A stretch of 64,000 nucleotides of DNA from Artemia franciscana (lineage: Eukaryota > Arthropoda > Branchiopoda > Anostraca > Artemiidae). Within the stretch, counting starts at the first letter, position 1; the number at the start of each line of letters is the position of its first letter. The notes beneath the pieces were generated by a model. It was not told where the DNA came from and ran no database searches. It worked only from the letters and a program-made list of their open reading frames with translations. This document shows, in pieces, positions 12,362-23,597 of this stretch. Position numbers and translations under genes: made by a program. Location: NCBI RefSeq assembly GCF_032884065.1, contig NC_088865.1, positions 42,913,152 through 42,977,151 of the forward strand, read 5' to 3'.

Positions 12362-12575
12362 GAAAATTCTGCTGGGGCTTAAGACACACCCTTCCCTCGT
12401 CATCCCTCTTTCTTTGTGCCCGTACGAATGTGAATGTAATATTATTTATCATATAAGAAAGTTTACCTTGAATAAAAGGGAAGATATCAATTCCCAGCAC
12501 TAGGCATAGTCCAAAAATATTCTCAGAAATCAAAGAGAATTAGAGATAAATTTTATTCCTAATCTCCCAAATGAT

Positions 12576-13815
12576 CTTCTATAATTAGCTGAGCTTCATG
12601 GGTAGCTACGTAACTTGGGTGTAAAAGCGTGCTTTTCAAAGTTTCAAGCAGAATCCCCCACCTACACAAAGATCTAGCGGTCCTTCTGTATCATGGCTGG
12701 TGTGCAATTATACATTACTGTATATAATTCAATGAAGCCTCAAGTGAATAAACTTAATCAAATGAAACTTAGCCTTTTTTCCTTTTTTGTTTAACTACAT
12801 ACACCTTAAAGAAATAATGTGCCATTGTGCGGCATTATTGAACATGTAAAAGCTACATGTAAAAGCTACAATATACAGTTTTATTGAACATTTTTAATTG
12901 ATTGATTATCTTACTAATGTTTCGTCGATTACTTTTTTGCAAACTTTGAGCCAAAATTAACTGTTTGTGCCACGAAATGGGATAAAACACCTCTTTATAA
13001 AAAAAGAAAATGTTTTTTATGATGGACAGTGAATATCGATGAGACTGCTCTCGATATTCTAGGAGCATAAGTACGAATGCCCGTGAGGAAAAAAACACCA
13101 TATAAACGAACATGCATCCAGGTTCCTTCTCTTAATAAGAAAAGTTTATAATAAAAAAAAAACTACTTTTTTAGATGAGAACTCGATCCTTCTAAACTAG
13201 ACTTCTATAATTACCTGAGCTTCATGGGTAGCTGGGTAACTTGGGTGTAAAAGCGCGCTTTTCAAAGTTTCAAGCACAATCCTCGACCTACAAAAAGATC
13301 TAGCGGTCCTTCTGTATCATGGGTGGTGTGCAATTATACAATTACTGTATATAATTCAATGAAGCCTCAAGCGAATAAACTTAATTAAATGAAACTTAGC
13401 CTTTTTTTTTCCTATTTTGTTTGACTACATACACCTTGAAGAAATAATGTGACACTGCGCGACATTATTGTACATGTAAAAGCTCATTATACAGCTTTAT
13501 TGAAAATTTTTAATTAATTGACTATCTTACTAATATTTCGTCGATTACTTTTTCCCAAACTTTGGGCCAAAATTAACTGTTTGTGCCACGAAATGGGATA
13601 AAACACCTCTTTATAAAAAAGAAAAATGTTTTTTATGATGGACAGTGAATATCAATGAGACTGCTCTCGATATTCAAGGAGCAGAAGTACGAATGCCCGT
13701 GAGGGAAAAAACACCATATAAACGAACATGCATCCAGGTTCCTTCTCTTAATAAGAAAAGTTTATAATAAAAAAAAATACTTTTTAGATGAGAACTTGAT
13801 CCTTCTAAACTAGAC
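12576..13815. repeat. Tandem duplication, two ~620-bp copies
   Basis: Copy 1 (about 12576-13200) and copy 2 (about 13201-13815) align along their whole length with an offset of 626 bases at 'gagcttcatgggtagct'. Shared anchors include 'gatctagcggtccttctg', 'tgtgccacgaaatgggat' and 'gatccttctaaactagac'. Only scattered substitutions and small indels separate the copies. A minus-strand open frame in copy 1 (12853-13113) is broken in copy 2 and is not considered a gene. Confidence 0.85.
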
Positions 13816-14000
13816 TTCTCTGATGTGCAACTGGATCAAATTTTCTGAGATTCGTAGCTTTATGTGAGCCCTTTTCAACTCAATAAACCTTGTATATTGG
13901 GAATTGCACAAACTGTCATCATAGTTTTCTTTTTAAGTGAGGGATCTGGTTACTATTAGCACAAGTCACTCTTTACTTACAGTTTGTTGGCAAGAATTAA

Positions 14001-14365
14001 AAATGCATATAAAACCCAATATTTTCTCTTAAATATTAATAAAAATAAGTTCCTGGGAACAAAAGTCTCCTGGGTAACTTCCCTTCTAGGAAGTTTTCCT
14101 TAGGCCCTCATGATGCCTTCCTTCAACCTCTTTGGGCTTGGCAAAGCATTTTTAAAGGATCAGTCAAAGCCCTCCTCCCTCAAATGCATATAAAACCCAA
14201 TAGTTTCTCTTAAATATTAATAAAAAACAAAGTTCCTGGGAACAAAAGTCTCCTGGGTAACTTCCCTTGTAGGGAGTTTTCCTTAGGTCCTCATGATGCC
14301 TTCCTTCAACCTCTTTAGGCTTGGCAAAGCATTTTTAAAGGATCAGTCAAAGCCCTTCTCCCTCA
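14001..14365. repeat. Tandem duplication, two ~181-bp copies
   Basis: Copy 1 about 14001-14181, copy 2 about 14182-14365, both starting 'aaatgcatataaaaccca' and ending 'cagtcaaagccc'. Copies differ by a few substitutions, so the duplication is fairly young. Confidence 0.85.
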
Positions 14366-14424
14366 ACCTACAACAAGGCCTAACGGCCTTCTTCCATATT
14401 AGGTGATACACAATTATACATCAA

Positions 14425-15000
14425 AAATTCGTGGTAACGAACTGTAAGTAAGGAACGACCCGGCTCAATAGTAACTGAATCTATAAAAAACGAAATGTGA
14501 TACCCATAGATATATAAAAAGAATCGGATTATTATGCTGATTTCAAATAACTCACTTTCATTAACTTTAGCTTTACCCATCAAAGGCTACGAGCCTGAGA
14601 AAATTTGCTTGATTTTCGAAAAAAAGGGAAACACCTGCTAAAATTTATAGACTCTAAATAAAAATCCCACCATCAGATTTAACTTATCAGAGAACCCTAA
14701 AATAGAGGTTTCACTATCTAATCTGCAAAAATGTAGAGTTTTGTATTTTTTGCCTGAATAAAGATCACGGATGCGTATTTATTTGCTTCTTCTTCCAGGT
14801 TTGATCGTATCGACCCATTGGTCTTAAAACATCGGGAAAAGTTTGAATGGAAATTAAAAGCTCTAATGCCCTTTTCAAGCGACCAAAAATATTAGAGGAC
14901 AATAAGGCCCCCTCCCCTACTCCTCTCCTCCTTTCAAAAATCGTCGGCTCAAAATTTTGAGATAATTATTTTGTTCATCGTAATTGAAAGGCACAAATAA
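14425..15000 (+). repeat. Partial copy of the dispersed repeat family
   Basis: Has the clearest version of the family's left end ('aactgtaagtaaggaacgac'), then 'ctacgagcctgagaaaattt' and 'aaagatcacggatgcg'. Its right part is cut off by Helitron sequence at about 15001. Confidence 0.6.
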
Positions 15001-15009
15001 CTGTGCCAA

Positions 15010-15052
15010 GGGGTGCTTGGGGGGGGGGGCAGGAAGCACCCCCAACAGCTAG
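15010..15052 (+). mobile_element. Orphan Helitron 3' terminus
   Basis: A GC-rich hairpin (ggggtgctt ... aagcacccc) followed by 'caacagctag' is the same 3' terminus seen at 21961 and 26473. Only the end is present. It abuts directly the 5' end of the next Helitron ('aatatatatatataaaaa'). Confidence 0.6.
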
Positions 15053-16643
15053 AATATATATATATAAAAATATAAGTAGTTTGTGTGTTTTGTGTTGACT
15101 GACGTCATGTTTGTGTATCGAATGACGTCATTATAAGGATTGAGCATTATGCCGTCATGAAATTGTTTGTTGACTCACTTTATGTTTGTCGATTGACAAA
15201 ATTACAGACCGGGGCACCGGGACACAAATGACGATCGGGACACCGGGACGCAGGGAATATAAATGACGACCGGGACACTCAAAGAGAAATTACAGACTGG
15301 GACACCAGGACAAAAATATCGACCGGGACACAGGGAATATAAATGACGACCGGATAACAGGGATACAACTACAACGGGGACGACGGGGGGCACAGGGGAG
15401 GATATATAAATGACGACCGAGACACATGGAATGTTTAATTAGCAATCACCATCAACAAAGCTCAAGGGCAATCATTAGAAAAATGAGGTATAGATCTGAA
15501 TACGCATTGCTTTTCCCATAGACGACCGGGACACAAATGACGACCCGGACACTGGGACACAAATAACGACCGGGACACAGGGAATATAAATGACGAATGG
15601 GAGACAGGGACACAACTACAACGGGGACACCGGGGCACAGGGGGGATATATAATTGAAGACCGGGACACAGGGAATATTCGATTATTAATCACCATCAAC
15701 AAAACTCAAGGGCGATCATTAGAATAATGAGGTATAGATCTGAATACGAATTGTTTTTTTCCATGGGCAACCGGGACACAAACTACGACCGGGACAAAGG
15801 GAATATAAATGACGACCGAGACACTCAAAGAGAAATTACAGACCGGGACATCGGGACACAAATGACGACCGGGGCAATCATTAGAATAATGAGGTATAGA
15901 TCTGAATACGGATTGTTTTTTCCATAGACAACCGGGACACAAATGACGACTGGGACACAAGGAATATAAATGACGACCAGGACACTCAAAAAGAAATTAC
16001 AGACCAGGATACCGGGACACAAATGACGACCGGGACACAGGGAATGTTCGATTAGCAATCACCATCAACAAAGCTCAAGGGCAATCATTAGAATAATGAG
16101 GTACAGATCTGAATACGGATTGTTTTTCCCATGGACAACCGGGACACAAATGACGACCGAGACACTAAAAATAAGTTGTTTGTGTGTTGTGTGTTGACTG
16201 ACGTCATGCATGTTTGTCGACTGACGTCATTATAAGGATACAACGACAACCGGGACACCGGGACACAGGGAATGTAGATGACGACCGGGACAGTCAAAGA
16301 AAAATATAGACTGGGACACCGGGACAAAAATGACGACCGGAACACAGAGACATAACTACAACGGGGACGCCGGGGGATATATAAATGACGACGGGGACAT
16401 AGGGAATGTTCGATTAGCAATCACCATCAACAAGTCTCAAGGGCAATCATTAGAATAATGACGTATAGATCTGAATACGGATTGTTTTTCCCATGGACAA
16501 TTATATGCCAGGTAAACCGAATTGACAGGTAAACCTGACAATCTGAGTGGGGGGGCCCACAAACTAGGTGTTGGGGTGGCGATATACACAGACAATGGGA
16601 CAGCGAAGAATGCTGTATATTCGCAAGTTTTACGTAGTTAAAA

Positions 16644-16653
<10 letters not shown>
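15053..16653 (+). mobile_element. Plus-strand Helitron derivative without Rep, rich in minisatellite
   Basis: Starts with (TA)n-AAAA and a leader containing TGACGTCA twice (about 15104 and 15123), as other Helitron 5' ends here. Instead of Rep and helicase it holds 'gaccgggacac' minisatellite units with five short segments of the helicase C-terminus. The last segment (16405-16640) reads on into 'gaatgctgtatattcgcaag ... ttttacgtagtta', the standard subterminal sequence, and ends in the internal (TA)n. Its 3' hairpin is missing: after the (TA)n the minus-strand Helitron H1 begins. Confidence 0.6.
15205..16400. repeat. 'gaccgggacac' minisatellite with higher-order structure
   Basis: Variable units such as 'gaccgggacacaaatgac' and 'gggaatataaatgacgac' repeat throughout. 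They alternate with a ~90-base block holding 'caccatcaacaaagctcaag' and 'gtatagatctgaatacg', which is the helicase C-terminal coding sequence. These blocks start near 15429, 15680, 15872, 16044 and 16405. Short open frames here are by-products of the repeat. Confidence 0.75.

Positions 16654-16741
<88 letters not shown>
16654..16741. repeat. (TA)n microsatellite, internal Helitron position
   Basis: Preceded by a short CA run. Left side is plus-strand Helitron tail; right side is the truncated end of minus-strand Helitron H1. Confidence 0.9.
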
Positions 16742-16742
<1 letters not shown>

Positions 16743-16755
16743 AACAGCCTCACCC

Positions 16756-17622
16756 TCAAAAGGCCCTGTCAAGATTGTGGCCTCTATTAGGTTTTCCATT
16801 GTTTTTTTTTACGGCAAGTCGAGTGCCATTGCAAAGCTTTGGTGGGTTTATATTTTTTAAAAGTATTATTGGTACGCCTATTTTTAGTTGTAGCACGTGT
16901 GGTGGAAACCCTGAAAGATCTATGGAATTTAAAAATTCAGATGGATAATTAACCGCTTCATTTGGTTCCAAAACTGTGTCGACTGACTTGTAAAGGACTG
17001 CCTGGTCTCGAATCTTGGTCAAAACAATATTGTTGATTTCGTGGACGTCTATATTTTTGGGTGCGAGAATCGCTCTTTCACTTAGCCATTTATTATTTTT
17101 ATAATTTTTTAGAATATTCGGAAATACTTTTTCAATCAATTCATTTTTGGACGTCACTAAATTACAGAAATCAGAAGGTAGTTTTATACGTCCTGAAATT
17201 GAGTCTACTGGGAGCTTTCCGCTTCCCATTGCCAGCAATTGATCTGGAAATGTTTGACCAAAGTCATCGTTTTGCAATCGGACACGCATATTTGTAGTTA
17301 ATTTTAATGTTTTTACGTGTGTCTATAAATTAGAATTTTTCAGGCAAGCATTCATTTCGTCTGCAGGAGTGGATCTAGGTATTATAGGTAATGTTTGCCT
17401 GAAATCTCCCGCAAGCAATATTAATGTGCTGCCAAAGGGTTTCGACTTCCCTCGCAAATCTTTCAAGCATTGATCCAGAGCCTCGAGCGATTTTTTGTGT
17501 GCCATTGTGCACTCATCCCAAATAATAAGTTTGCATTGCTGCAATACTTTACCCATCCCAGATGATTTGGAAATATTGCACGTGGGAGTTTCTGTAGAAT
17601 GCATGTTCAGAGGCAATTTCAA
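16756..17622 (-). pseudogene. Helitron H1 helicase, middle and C-terminal part
   Basis: Two frames. The first (17323-17622) holds the Walker B-like IIWDECTMAHK and the motif LLAGDFRQTLPII; it ends at a TAG where H2 has tryptophan (NLWAH). The second (16756-17289) starts MRVRLQNDD and runs through VLTKIRDQAVLYKS and LKIGVPIILLKNINPPK. Motif order matches Pif1-type helicases. The last ~90 residues, with the INKAQGQS motif, are missing because the element is cut at the (TA)n near 16741. Confidence 0.85.
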
Positions 17623-17652
17623 AGCGGAATGAGCAGTTCTTCCACCAGGCAG

Positions 17653-19785
17653 CTATGTTGCGGCTATTCCGGACGACGAAATTGCCAACGCTATATCATT
17701 TTTTGATCGAATTGATGCCAGAATTAGTTTTATCACAAACGTTTTACCAGTACCTCCTGGCACATCCAAAAAGAAAATTTCTCCAACGTTGTTATCGACA
17801 CAATGCATTATCGTATCATAAATGTCTTTTTGTTCCGACGTTAACTTGGAAATGTTATTTTGTACATACGACAATAGATCACTCGTACTGTAACTTTGTT
17901 CACGATCCAATTCTACACATGTCGAAACATCAGCGATACGGTTAGGTGAAGGCATTCCCAAATCCTGAAGAGGTTTGTTTGCCATACGTACGCACAAATC
18001 TTCTATAACAACTAAAGTGTAGTTATAAATTTCTGATATAAAATCAAAAGTCATATCTGACGTCTCTAACTGTTTTCGATGGAGTATATCTTCGGACATT
18101 TTTGACTTATATTTTTCCCATAACTCTGTAGGTGCTGATGGAGAGCAAGTTGTTAAAATGATGCCAAACAATGCACGAATTTGACTTGGGGTTGACGTTT
18201 CGCACGCGTCATTGATGCAGTTATCCCAGTGTTGGTCATTCTCCAATAAATTCAGAGCTTGGCATGCACTACGGTGAGTGTCATGTATAGTACCATTTAC
18301 AGTCCTCAAATACTCAAAGGATGTCGGACCGGGTACATTCACCAAAAGCAGGCGTAGAAAGAAGCATTCATGTTGATTGGGGTGAACGGTGTAGAGTCTT
18401 CCTATCGTGGTATCTTTGAAGATGGTAGGTTGGCCGTCGACTGACTTACCCTGTTTTCGACGTTCAAATACTTTATTTTTAGTATTCCACGTGTAATACG
18501 AAGGCACTTCAGTATACAGCAGTTTTTTTGCAAAAGAATCATTTTTGCAAAGCGAAAAAAAAGCTGTTAATGTTGTATCCGGTGGATTCAGGACTCTTTG
18601 TTGCACGTTGGTTTCCGTGAAATAAACACGTTGACCATTCTGTAAATGTACCGCTAAGTGAACAACAGCTGGACTACGTTCATGTATCGGAAATGAAAGA
18701 ATTCGCCCAACAGCTTCATTACTGCTTATGTATCTTCCAGCCTGAAATTGTACGATTTCATCGAAATCTTTGATTTCGGGCTGCAAGCCAAAAACTGCCA
18801 TGTCACTGCCTTTGTTGACGTATTTGCATATGTATTTGATTGCCTTTAGGGAGTTACAGTATTCAACGTTTATGTGTGCATTAAACATTTTGGATAATAA
18901 TGGAGAATATGGAACAACCCACTGGTTATCTACTTCGATGGTGGTACCGTTACGCTTCTTTATTATTGCTGTTTTACCGCCAACTTCAGTAGATCTTCTT
19001 CTATATTGTGGGTAACCATCATTGCCAGTAATTGTGGTTGATACTAAAAGTCGAGGATATTGCTTTGTGCACCTTCCTTTGGCCATGCATGGTGAATTTT
19101 CGTTCAGTGCACCGCAAGGTCCATGCATCATATTTTTTACAATAATATCATGTAACCCCTTATCGACATTTTTATCAGGTATTTCAGCGGAAATCACATC
19201 ATAAATTTCGTTCGAAGTAATTTTTTTATGTAGCCAGATTAGTATATGTGCGTGTGGCAAACCTCGTTTTTGCCATTCCACTGAGTACATCCAGCATCGC
19301 ACTGACCCAAACACTTCAAGTTTTACTATGAAGTTTATCAGTGATTTCAACTTTTGCCGGAAGACACGGGCCGTAATGTCATGCCTATGAACCGCCGATT
19401 GTCCTTGAAGTAAAAGCTGCAGTATCTCGTCCCAAGATTGATTACATATAAATGTAATAAATAAATCTGGACGACCATAGAGACGAACATACGCAATAGC
19501 ATCTTGAGCATATTCAACTATATGACGGGGACTGCCAGCATATGACGAAGGTAAAATTGTTAATCTTCCAACGTTTGTGGTATTACCGTCATTTATAACT
19601 GCAACTCGCAAATGAATGTATTGTTCAGAGCGGAGCTTGGTCTGATTCAGGCGGATATATAGCAAACGTTCTGATTCAATTTTAGCATACATATCAACGA
19701 CGAATTGGTGAAACAATTCACGGCATTTTAAAATATAATTTTCTTCATCCTGCCGAATCATTAGTCTATAGGAATAATAATGCAT
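17653..19785 (-). pseudogene. Helitron H1 Rep domain and start of Pif1-like helicase
   Basis: Frame of 710 residues encoding the rolling-circle replication part. The metal-binding HUH motif is visible as GLPHAHILIWL (His 178 and 180), and the two catalytic tyrosines as YICKYVNKGSD (Tyr 318 and 322). This part nicks DNA and joins ends in Helitrons. A helicase domain starts near residue 630 with Walker A PGGTGKTF. The frame ends at SSSGIAAT, where a TAG replaces a leucine codon that H2 keeps (AAILLPGG). Rep motifs are complete here, unlike H2, but the protein is truncated. Confidence 0.9.
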
Positions 19786-19829
19786 TGCACTTCATTTCTT
19801 GTTCATTTCTTTGTTAGTGGCTGGATTCA

Positions 19830-21116
19830 TCAATTTAATATTAAAGTGATAGCCACGGCTCCATCCCAAAAAATGATAGGATATTGTAGGGCATCGTAGC
19901 ATCGATGAGTTTCAGCAATTCTTAACAACTGAGCGTTTCGCTTATGAAGAATAATATCTCGAGGTAAAAACTGATCACCGACCATAACGATTGCCACTTC
20001 GTCGATAGTTAGAGCATTGTATCTACGCACATGTTGGCCAGGAGGCGTTTTGTCAGCGGAAATAACAATTTTATGCGTATCAGTAGGCATCAAATCGATG
20101 GCTGTTTTGTACAGACGCACAAAATTATTATTTTCGTGGAAAAGATGTTGTAATTGGGAAACGATTGTCCTTTCAACGTTGGGAGAAATTTCGCAACGTG
20201 CATTCAATTCAGAATTTCTATCACTGATGAAGTACAATTGTAAAAATTTATGATTCTCGCCTGAGAATGGTAGAAGGGACCCTGCTCTATGATAAATTTG
20301 CCCTTTTACTTTGAAAGTAGACATAAATTGATCTGGATTTTCGATTTGGGCTCCAAACGACGTCATTTGGAAACATGAGTTGTATTTTCTGATTTTTGAC
20401 AAAAAACGCTTAGATTCTGACGTAGTTCCAGTAAGGAAAGTATTCAATGGCTCTGGTGGTGCAGCCAATAGAGGAAGTTTAACTTTTCCTGAGGCGCAAC
20501 ACATTCCCTTTGTTTCACCATTGAATTTCAAGGCCTTGCAATAAGGGCAAATTTTAGACATTGTCCCGATTTGAACACATCTACTCAAGCTATAATCATC
20601 GACTGGGTTGTACCTGAATGCCAGGCGATAACTTTCAGGTTGCTCTGATTCCTCGGCACGCTTTCTTTTCTTACTTTCTCTATCAGCAGCAAGCCTGATT
20701 TCTTGCTGTTCTTGTAATTCCTCGGCACACCTTCTTTTTTCACTTTCTCTTTTAGCAGCAAGTCTGCTTCCGCGTTGCTCTGGTAGTTCCTCCGCACGCT
20801 TTCTGTTCTTTCTTTCTCTATCAGCCTCAAGCCTGTTTCCTTGCTGTTCTTTTGATTCCTCGGCACGCTTTCTGTTCTTTCTTTCTCTATCAGCCTCAAG
20901 CCTGTTTCCTTGCTGTTCTTTTGATTCCTCGGCAAGCCTTCTTTTTTCACTTTCTCTTTTAGCAGCAAGTCTGCTTTCGCGTTGCTCTGGTAGTTCCTCG
21001 GCACGCTTTCTTTTCTTACTTTCTCTATCAGCAGCAAGCTTTTTAGCATAGACTCTTCGAGCATCTTCATCGGCTTTTGCCATTGTAACTTCATCAGTCA
21101 TTGTAAACTTAAACAT
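19830..21116 (-). pseudogene. Helitron H1 N-terminal region (charged repeats plus zinc-binding-like block)
   Basis: Frame of 428 residues. Residues about 20-165 are imperfect ~23-residue repeats of the type RKRAEELPEQRESRLAAK, predicted to be helical and strongly charged. A Cys-rich block follows (ICPYCKALKFNGE, then GMCCASG), then a conserved region up to the Rep domain (RYNALTIDEVAIVMVGDQF). It should continue into the Rep frame at 19785, but a small frameshift near 19855 and a TGA near 19795 (where H2 has TGC) separate them. The start chosen is the Met of MFKFTMTDEVTMAK, shared with H2 and with the duplicate at 21430. Such N-terminal regions are typical of animal Helitron transposases. Confidence 0.8.
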
Positions 21117-21157
21117 TAATAGATTTCCACGTGAACATATGTCTTAAATATCTTGAA

Positions 21158-21219
21158 TGACGTCACCGTCAAAGCAAAACTAATTTCATGACGTCAGTCA
21201 ACACAGAAACATGACGTCA
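21158..21219. promoter_or_regulatory. Three TGACGTCA palindromes in the H1 leader
   Basis: Exact 8-base palindromes at 21158-21165, 21189-21196 and 21212-21219, upstream (minus strand) of the N-terminal ORF start. TGACGTCA is the known CREB/ATF site; promoter use by the Helitron is inference. Similar sites occur in the other Helitron leaders. Confidence 0.4.
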
Positions 21220-21258
21220 CCTGATCCACAGACAGACACACAGACAGACAACTTATTT

Positions 21259-21590
21259 TTTCACTTTCTCTTTTAGCACCAAGTCTGCTTTCGCGTTGCT
21301 CTGGTAGTTCCTCGGCACGCTTTCTTTTCTGACTTTCTCTGTCAGCAGCAAGTTTTTTGGCATAGACTCTTGGAGCATCTTCATCGGCTTTTGCCATTGT
21401 AAGTTCATCAGTCATTGTAAACTTAAACATTAATAGATTTCTACGTGAACATATGTCTTAAATATCTTGAATGACGTCACCGTCAAAGCAAAAATGACGA
21501 CAACTAATTTCATGACGTTAGTTAACACAGAAACATGACGTCACCTGATCAACAGACAGACACACAGACATACAACTTATTTTTATCTAT
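21259..21590 (-). mobile_element. Helitron 5'-end fragment next to H1
   Basis: Repeats the H1 5' end: leader with TGACGTCA, then MFKFTMTDELTMAKADEDA and the first ~60 residues of the N-terminal repeats (21430 down to about 21259), after which the sequence jumps into the H1 leader. The far end is 'caacttatttttatctatct', a normal Helitron 5' terminus on the minus strand. Confidence 0.7.
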
Positions 21591-21607
21591 CTATCTATCT
21601 ATATCTA

Positions 21608-21727
21608 TCTATATATATAAAAATAAGTTGTCTGTCTGTGGATCTGTGGATCAGGTGACATCATGTTTCTGTGTCGGCTGACGTCATGAAATTAGTTGTC
21701 AGGTGTTAATTAGTTGTCAATTAGTTG

Positions 21728-21810
<83 letters not shown>

Positions 21811-21961
21811 TATTCATAGGTGGGACAAAAGGACACAACTACAATGGCCCTGTGTCCCACCTTACTTACGCCTGAGGGGGGGGGGGGGCTTGGAGGGGGG
21901 GGGCTAAGCACCCCCACCAACAAGGTGCTGGGGTGGCGCTTCACGCCACCCCAACAGCTAG
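21608..21961 (+). mobile_element. Complete non-autonomous Helitron, 354 bp
   Basis: 5' end TCTATATATATAAAAATAAG at 21608. It has a leader with a near-TGACGTCA and a full TGACGTCA, then an internal (TA)n (21730-21808), 'aggtgggacaaaaggacaca', a G-rich segment, the hairpin ggggtggcg/cgccacccc and a 3' end 'aacagctag' at 21961. The next base is T, as expected for insertion between A and T. No coding capacity. Confidence 0.8.
21730..21808. repeat. (TA)n microsatellite inside a Helitron
   Basis: About 40 TA units, between the leader and the 'ggtgggaca' subterminal sequence. Confidence 0.9.
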
Positions 21962-22831
21962 TACTGAATATTCTTCTAAGATTAACCTGGTATATGCTAC
22001 GAGTGACGCCATTGGAATCCATAATATGATGTGAATGATAATTAAAATGACGTCATTTCTGGCTGTAGCTTGTATAGTCTTTTATATTGGCTTAGGAAAT
22101 CATTACATTACTGATATATGTGAATGTGATGTTACTCATGTGTTTTTTCTCGAAAAAGCATTTATCTTTACCTAAATAAATAGACTGCATCAAATAATGT
22201 CATGTTTCTGTGTTTTCTGGTGATTCTGAACCTGAAAGGTGTTGCCGTGTTGTCTGGTGAACATGAAAGGTGATTTTTTGATAAAAAGTACTGTTCAGTA
22301 GACAGGAATTAGCGGTTCATAATTTCAATTCGATGGAAATCTTTGACGGAAGAACATTCCAAGTTCAAAAATTTATTTTACTTAAACCCTTGAAGTTGTC
22401 ACGACCCCAAAGCATAAATGGGTATCTCAAGGGTAATCCAGGGAGGAGTAAATCTTTCTGAAGAATGTACATTATGGTTAAGCAGGGAAACAGCCAGACA
22501 AGAAGCCTACAAGGGTACCCGCAGAAAACGGGGTGGGGGTCAAACACCAGAATAGCAATAATGAGTGAAGGTGTACGGAAAGAACTTTAGGATACCTTGT
22601 CTTAAGAATAAGTCTATTTTTGGATTGAGTTATAAAAATTTTAAATTAGTAACTAACTTTTGTATGCAAAATGAAATAAAAGTAACATTTTCCTCAGCAG
22701 TATACTCCTTAACAGTTTGCAATGAAGTGCTGCAGCTTACCTAGTTTCCCAAAAATTCAAATACACTGGGAAGTAGTAAAAATAAATACAAACATATCTA
22801 AGAATAAAAGAAAGAAAAAGTCAAGATATAC
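21962..22831. other. No recognised gene
   Basis: Unique-looking AT-rich sequence between a Helitron end and the candidate exon at 22832. A minus-strand frame at 22365-22547 has no support. Confidence 0.4.
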
Positions 22832-22966
22832 CTTGCATTAACGTAGTTGGTTTCATTGCCAAGTGTTGTTGCGAATTCTGGAAGCTCCGTAACAGCCATT
22901 TCAATATCTTTAGTAACTTCGTTTTCTTCTGAATTTAAGGCTAACATGAGATCTTCAAAAATCTTT
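22832..22966 (-). CDS. Internal exon of an unrecognised protein (candidate exon 2 of the KGAGYG gene)
   Basis: Not recognised. On the minus strand 'ttttttttccag' precedes the exon and 'CAAG|GTATAT' follows it. The 135-base exon starts with the third base of a codon and ends with two bases of the next, so both boundaries are phase 2 and length is a multiple of three. It encodes 44 whole codons beginning KIFEDLMLALNSEEN and ending LGNETNYVNA: acidic, hydrophilic, with an N-glycosylation sequon (NET). The donor phase matches the terminal exon at 9722-10052 and the acceptor phase matches the donor of 34274-34524 on the same strand. Linking all three gives one open frame. Membership in that gene is inference; exon character is well supported by splice sites and codon use. 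Confidence 0.55.
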
Positions 22967-23597
22967 CTGGAAAAAAAATTTTTAAACCGTTTAAAATAAT
23001 GGCTATTTAAAACGGGCATTTATTCTGAAGCTTAATTTAAATAGGTTGAATCAGTTGAGGCTACATAAAAACGTTTAAAGTTACGTATAGTTGTAAATAA
23101 ACCGTTATGGAGGAAGGCTAGTGAATCTTGGTGTAGATAGGGTGGAAAAAGGGGAGAGGGCAGCGTCTTAAGCTTCAAAATGTGTATTTTTGGTGAAAAT
23201 ATTCTAAATCTCCAAGAGCCTTCTTACAGCAGAAAACAAATTCAGAACTAAAGGTAGAGAGGAAGGGGCAAAAGAGGTCGTAAGGGATCTAGAAAACTTT
23301 TCAAGAGTTGGAATACTTCTAGTAAAAACTTTTTTTTTGTTTTTACTGCACTTCGAAAGGAAATATTTATTTTGTTTTCAGCTTATTTTTTTATTTCTTT
23401 TTATTTCCGGTTTGTCATGGTTTTCCTACTGGCGCTTATTGAAATCATCCCTAAGATAAAAGACTCGCTCGAAGAACTTACATTGAAAACTGTAGATATG
23501 ATCACCCCAAAAATCACTTTTAATTTTTCAGACCCTCTCCCTTTACTTTTCGTCAGAAAGAAAACAAATCTCTTTTCACTTGGAAGTACGACGCAAC
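22967..23597. other. Intron-like sequence, no gene
   Basis: AT-rich, no coding signal. An open frame at 23372-23602 runs into the MITE and is not considered real. Confidence 0.4.

Larger units (their letters stand above)
16742..21258 (-). mobile_element. Helitron H1, nearly full-length, inactive
   Basis: Minus-strand element with leader, N-terminal ORF, Rep and Pif1-like helicase. The 5' leader (to about 21258) ends at 'aaaataagttg'; the usual TC(TA)n end is missing and joins helicase-unrelated N-terminal repeat sequence of another copy. The 3' part stops in the helicase at the (TA)n of 16654-16741, so the terminal hairpin is absent. It is very similar to H2 (54.5-59.3 kb) but carries its own stops and frameshift, so both descend from a recently active source. 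Confidence 0.85.

Noticed and set aside
15202-16420. Several 60-110 residue frames with VPVV/CPGRH repeats on the minus strand
   Set aside because: They are translations of the 'gaccgggacac' minisatellite and change frame with each unit.
15205-16505. CRISPR-like array of spaced repeats
   Set aside because: Units vary in length and sequence, the setting is a eukaryotic transposon, and no cas-like genes exist.
20585-21094. 169-residue frame with RKESVPRNQKNSK repeats overlapping the H1 N-terminal ORF (also 58589-59098)
   Set aside because: Shifted-frame shadow of the charged repeats; the AEELPEQ frame carries the Cys block and leads to Rep.
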